This document shows, one piece after another, positions 61,101 through 64,000 of a DNA stretch of 64,000 nucleotides. Below the pieces are notes generated by a model. The model saw only the letters and a program-made list of their open reading frames with translations, was not told the DNA's origin and did no database searches. The stretch comes from Aphrocallistes beatrix. Taxonomy: Eukaryota; Porifera; Hexactinellida; Sceptrulophora; Aphrocallistidae. The DNA lies in assembly GCA_963281255.1 (NCBI GenBank), contig OY725490.1, forward strand, positions 744,001-808,000, given 5' to 3'. Numbering within the stretch: the first letter of the stretch is position 1; each line of letters starts with the position of its first letter. A program made the position numbers and the translations under genes.

Positions 61101-63778
61101 ACAGGGACGTGCACTCGGGATGGGTATGGATAGAGGCATTTTGGACGCAACACGGGCCGCACAAAGCAAGGCCGCGGGTCGCCTGTTGGACAACGCTGGG
61201 TTAACCGGTTAACCGCCCTAGAGGAAACCGAAATAACTGAGCCCTAAAATCGGTTAACCAACCCCAGTCCTGTGCAATAGAGTAACTAACCCAGCTAAGA
61301 ACTGCTACATCACGGTCCTGCTTGTAGTTCACACTGACTCCAACGCTAGTAACCTCATAACTTCCTAGTAAGCAAGAAACAGATTTATATCTTCTAAAAG
61401 AGGTGGGATAAAGCTTAATTAAAATGATTATATTCTGTGGGCGCCCAAAGATTGACTAACCATCGCCACAGATCATTTAGAGCCATTTTATTAGGCTAAA
61501 TTACGCTGAGATTCCATGAAAAACGAGTAATTTACTCCTGAAAACTTGAAAATATTCCATTAAATTTCTAGTCGTCTCTGAGATAATTACTAAGTAGTAA
61601 TAAATATATCTACGCTAGAATCTCAAAAAAGAGACATTCCGAAAAGTGGATAGCCCCTCTACAAAGGAAAACCTCGTGGTATGGAATGAATTCACCATAT
61701 AGCTATGTAATAGTTAAGCACTCTCCGAGAGGTGTAAATCTCTCTACAACAGACCAAAACCATGTCTCCAATCTGTCCGCTATTCAGACTCCACTGTATA
61801 CTATTGCCTAACATCGGGCATGCCTAATTTTCGGGACGGGACGGAACCATCCCAGAAAATCTAGGCATCTAATTTCCGGGACGGGACGAGTCAAGATACC
61901 TAATCTCAGGGACGGGACAGAAAAGGTACCTAATTTCCGGGACGGCATTCCGTCCCGTCCAGGAAATTAGGCATGCCCTAACATCCCAAAATCAGAAACT
62001 TTTTATTTGCCCTACCTATCGTAGGGAGGACAGCACTTTGAGAGTGTGGAGAAGTGCCCTTGCAGTTGCTTGCTGCTACCGAGTATTTGTGCTCTGTATT
62101 GAGCAGAAGTATGTTGGAATGGGAGTATGATGCTAGTGGAGCATTTAACATGGCGATTTCAATCTGGTTGTGATACAGTGTGTGTGAGTTAGGCTGTGTA
62201 GGAGTAGGCCAGTTAATATTGACTGTAGCGACACACGTTGAAGGGTTCAGTGTGGAGATGGAAATGATTGGTGAGACGGGAGTGTCAGGAAAAGCTATAT
62301 ACTCAAGTATAATCGAAAAGTTCAATTGAAAAATTCAAAAAGTATTTGTAATAACATCACTTCCATGGGTTAGTAATGATTCTCAATGTAAATATCGCTT
62401 CTATATACAGTCAACTCCGCTCAATCGGGACAAGTCTCTAGGAACGGAAAGGTTCCCATACATAGAAGCTAATACTAAATTTCATTCGGTTAATTGGGAA
62501 TTCCGCTTAATCGAGACAAAATATCCGGGACCAAAGTGTCCCGTTTAAGCGGAGTCACCTGTATACCCAATTATTTTATTCAGTACTCTTGAAGGTCATT
62601 ATAGACATTTTGTTATTAATCAATCATTGAATTATCATATAAGTACATACCGAAAGCTTGTAGATTCACTCCTGTTTGTAGCCGCTTAGCAGAACCAGAG
62701 TTTCCATCATTGTATTGCAGATTGCATCCCAGCAGAATGCCAGTGTCAGAACCAGTGTAGTTGTTAAGAGAATAATTCAGTTTGAAATTAAGTCCGTGAG
62801 AAGATGTATCAATGGACGGAGTTAATCGTTCCAGAGTGACAGTACCAGCGTTTCCGTTTGGATCTACGATACCAGAACCGTTGATAATAATGTCGGGAGT
62901 TCCAACAACTAAAAGCTGAAGCTGGTCCTGGGTGAAGGCATCGGTGATGGGATTAGGGACAGTTAAGTCACAGACTATAATGACATCGTCGCGTTCACAA
63001 GCATACTCCGGCACCTGACGAACCTGGATACCTAGAAGGTTAATGTTAAAATTTGAACAATATATTTAAATCATAATCAATGCATAATTTAATTAACCCT
63101 AGATTATCGAAATCTCGCGATATTGCGGATGTCTCCAGCCATTTTCAATGGGAAAGAAGCTTAGGTTAAAGCTAGCAAGTCTGTGTGACTAGTGTAATCA
63201 AGAGAATCAACTAACTATTAATTTTTTCAAATGAGAATGTAAGTATTAGACAAAAGCTTCGTAGAGTTTATAATACAGTCGACCGCTTAATCGGACCATT
63301 TTTGGCAAGAACTGAATAGTTCTCACACATAGAAGCTAACTCAAATATTTCGGTTAATAGGATTCACCGCTTAATCGGGTCGAGACTCGAAATGTCCTCT
63401 CACCGATGTGGTCTTATTAAGCAGAGTCGAAGCTATATCTTAATCCTTGTAAAATAATAATTACCCTAGATTTAGAAGAAGTTTAAACTAACCAGTGTTT
63501 CTATGTCCTGTAACGACCTGTCCATTTCCATCCATAGACGAGCCACAATTCAACAGCTGTAAGCTCACTACTATCTCAGCTGATACGCCGCTATTGGTAG
63601 TGAAGCTGTGAGGTTCTAGCTGCACCGTATGGTTCATATTACCACTAGTGGTAGATGAGAGTTTGAATGCAACTACTTCATCGTGATATAAGGTGATACC
63701 TCCACGCGTATACGTGTAGTTCATTTGGAGAATATAATCGAGTAAAACAGTTTGAGTAGGATCCTGTGTTTCTGAAAT
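55108..63778 (-). CDS. Gene F: Ig/FN3 receptor with YANP tail, 5' end off window
   Basis: Exons in transcript order: 63493-63778 (second half of a split unit), 62651-63031 (Ig-like, PEYACERDD...LLGC), 62016-62294 (FN3-like), 61291-61364 and 60413-60674 (split unit), 59945-59986 (linker FAPGPPEPVGSNI), 57245-57361 (membrane span, GIICFGILFFSVLLIILVVW), 56555-56576 and 55551-55587 (short tail exons, less certain), 55108-55167 (DVYANPEHSGGNAELA and stop). They sum to 1560 nt, a multiple of three, and every join is in phase. The first exons, including the signal peptide, must lie beyond 64000. The tail motif YANP matches gene E; genes B and C have YANV. The intron before the membrane exon is about 2.6 kb and holds a minisatellite transposon. 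Confidence 0.72.
55667..56013. mobile_element. GGTTAACC TIR element, 7-bp TSD (copy 2)
   Basis: Ends CAGGGCTGGGGTTGGTTAACC and GGTTAACCGAATCCAGCCTTG are flanked by TTTTGCA at 55660-55666 and 56014-56020. It lies in a gene F intron. Confidence 0.82.
56814..56992. mobile_element. GGGCATGC hairpin MITE, 9-bp TSD (copy 3)
   Basis: From GGGCATGCTTAATTTCC to GGAAATTAGGCATGCCC, with GATTATTGA exactly repeated on both sides (56805-56813 and 56993-57001). It lies in a gene F intron. Confidence 0.88.
57362..59370. other. Gene F intron body of unknown origin
   Basis: About 1.9 kb between the membrane exon and the minisatellite element shows no long open frame and none of the repeats seen elsewhere in this window. 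Its composition is fairly even, with frequent AAAATTTTGA-like words and short T runs. Confidence 0.4.
59371..59895. mobile_element. hAT-like element filled with GGGTCACT minisatellite (copy 2)
   Basis: Same ends and unique core as 43624-44135. The exact 8-bp flank ATGTGAAT occurs at 59363-59370 and 59896-59903. The number of CTGGGTCATGGGTCA units differs: more on the right and fewer on the left. The open frame of repeated GSWVT words inside is a by-product of the minisatellite. Confidence 0.9.
60750..61272. mobile_element. GGTTAACC TIR element, 7-bp TSD (copy 3)
   Basis: Inverted orientation: it starts CAAGACTGGATTAGGCTAACC and ends GGTTAACCAACCCCAGTCCTG. TGCAATA flanks it at 60743-60749 and 61273-61279. 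A hAT-like MITE is nested at 61034-61198. Confidence 0.82.
61034..61198. mobile_element. Nested hAT-like MITE CAGGGCTGTCCAAC, 8-bp TSD
   Basis: Ends CAGGGCTGTCCAAC and GTTGGACAACGCTG, with GGGCCGCA and GGGCCGCAC words inside. GGTTAACC is exactly duplicated at 61026-61033 and 61199-61206. Confidence 0.88.
61816..61978. mobile_element. GGGCATGC hairpin MITE, 9-bp TSD (copy 4)
   Basis: From GGGCATGCCTAATTTTCGG to GGAAATTAGGCATGCCC. CCTAACATC can be read on both sides, with the shared C bases making the edge ambiguous by two. It lies in the gene F intron next to the FN3-like exon. Confidence 0.8.
62408..62561. mobile_element. TA-flanked MITE (CAGTCAACTCCGCTCAATC)
   Basis: Ends CAGTCAACTCCGCTCAATC and TTAAGCGGAGTCACCTG with TA flanks; relative of 41778-41950. 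It lies in the gene F intron between the Ig-like and FN3-like exons. Confidence 0.75.
63093..63169. mobile_element. TTAA-flanked MITE, diverged copy
   Basis: TTAACCCTAG and CTTAGGTTAA termini, with GCGGATGTCTCCAGCCATTTTC inside matching 7151-7259. Confidence 0.5.
63276..63433. mobile_element. TA-flanked MITE, diverged copy
   Basis: It starts CAGTCGACCGCTTAATCGG. The right end AGCAGAGTCGAAGCTA is mutated. Same family as 41778-41950. Confidence 0.6.
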
Positions 63779-63809
63779 CTACGAATACAGATTGCAGAAT
63801 AGAAGTAGC

Positions 63810-64000
63810 ATACTTGCCAACTGTCCCGTTTTTTTGCGGGACGTCCCGCTTTTCACTCTTCTATTGAGCTAATTTTCTCGAGTGTCCCGCTTTTACATGA
63901 AATTTCCCCATTATGTCCTGCTTTTTTGTATTCTATGTACGGTAGAACTCGGATAAGATGTACCCCTCCGGGAAGCAAAAAAAGTACGTACTATCCGTAA
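63810..64000. repeat. TCCCGCTTTT repeat and a MITE end at the window edge
   Basis: A GTCCCGCTTTT-rich stretch resembles those near 42960-43040 and 48000-48250. From about 63950 a GTAGAACTCGGATAAG end begins, resembling the TIR of the 39220-39393 MITE family, and runs off the window. Confidence 0.4.

Overview
The window is nuclear DNA of a eukaryote. It is AT-rich, with many small exons bounded by GT..AG introns and a dense load of short DNA transposons. The encoded proteins are metazoan in style: signal peptide, Ig-like and fibronectin-III-like ectodomains, one membrane span and a tyrosine-motif tail, next to an NHL beta-propeller gene. An early-branching animal is likely. A sponge is my best guess, but the sequence does not prove it.

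The core is a cluster of paralogous single-pass receptors with a near-constant exon plan. This is a phase-1 signal-peptide exon of 91 nt, then phase 1-1 Ig-like and FN3-like exons, then a two-exon FN3-like unit (about 71 + 268 nt, split by a phase-0 intron). A linker exon (usually 39 nt), a TM exon of exactly 117 nt, two short charged tail exons and a final exon with a YANV or YANP motif follow. Gene A (+, 2042-9634) and gene E (+, 42330-53974) read open from signal peptide to tail. Gene B (-, 13576-15609, relic first exon near 16330) is an inverted copy of the 3' half of gene A. Gene C (-, 22587-about 31490) carries frameshifts. Gene D (+, 33136-34352) is a decayed inverted copy of part of C. 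Gene F (-, 55108-63778) is open but runs off the right edge.

Layout: 1-1960 repeats and a shared promoter block; 2042-9650 gene A with a 1.07-kb palindromic transposon in intron 1; 9650-11100 intergenic with one MITE; 11098-11982 NHL gene (-); 12000-13575 intergenic; 13576-16640 gene B and its relic promoter; 16743-20230 palindromic element and a divergent intergenic segment; 20256-22587 repeats and a partial copy of the NHL locus; 22587-31490 gene C; 33136-34352 pseudogene D; 34353-42300 repeats including a Tc1/mariner remnant and a TIR element carrying gag/reverse-transcriptase fragments; 42330-53974 gene E; 53975-55107 repeats; 55108-64000 gene F.

Several segmental duplications, both inverted and direct, built the cluster. 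Promoter-like blocks with a TATAAAAGAAT core recur five times, twice as divergent pairs. The receptors look like a fast-evolving surface-receptor family with phosphotyrosine signalling tails. Ligand and function cannot be read from the sequence.
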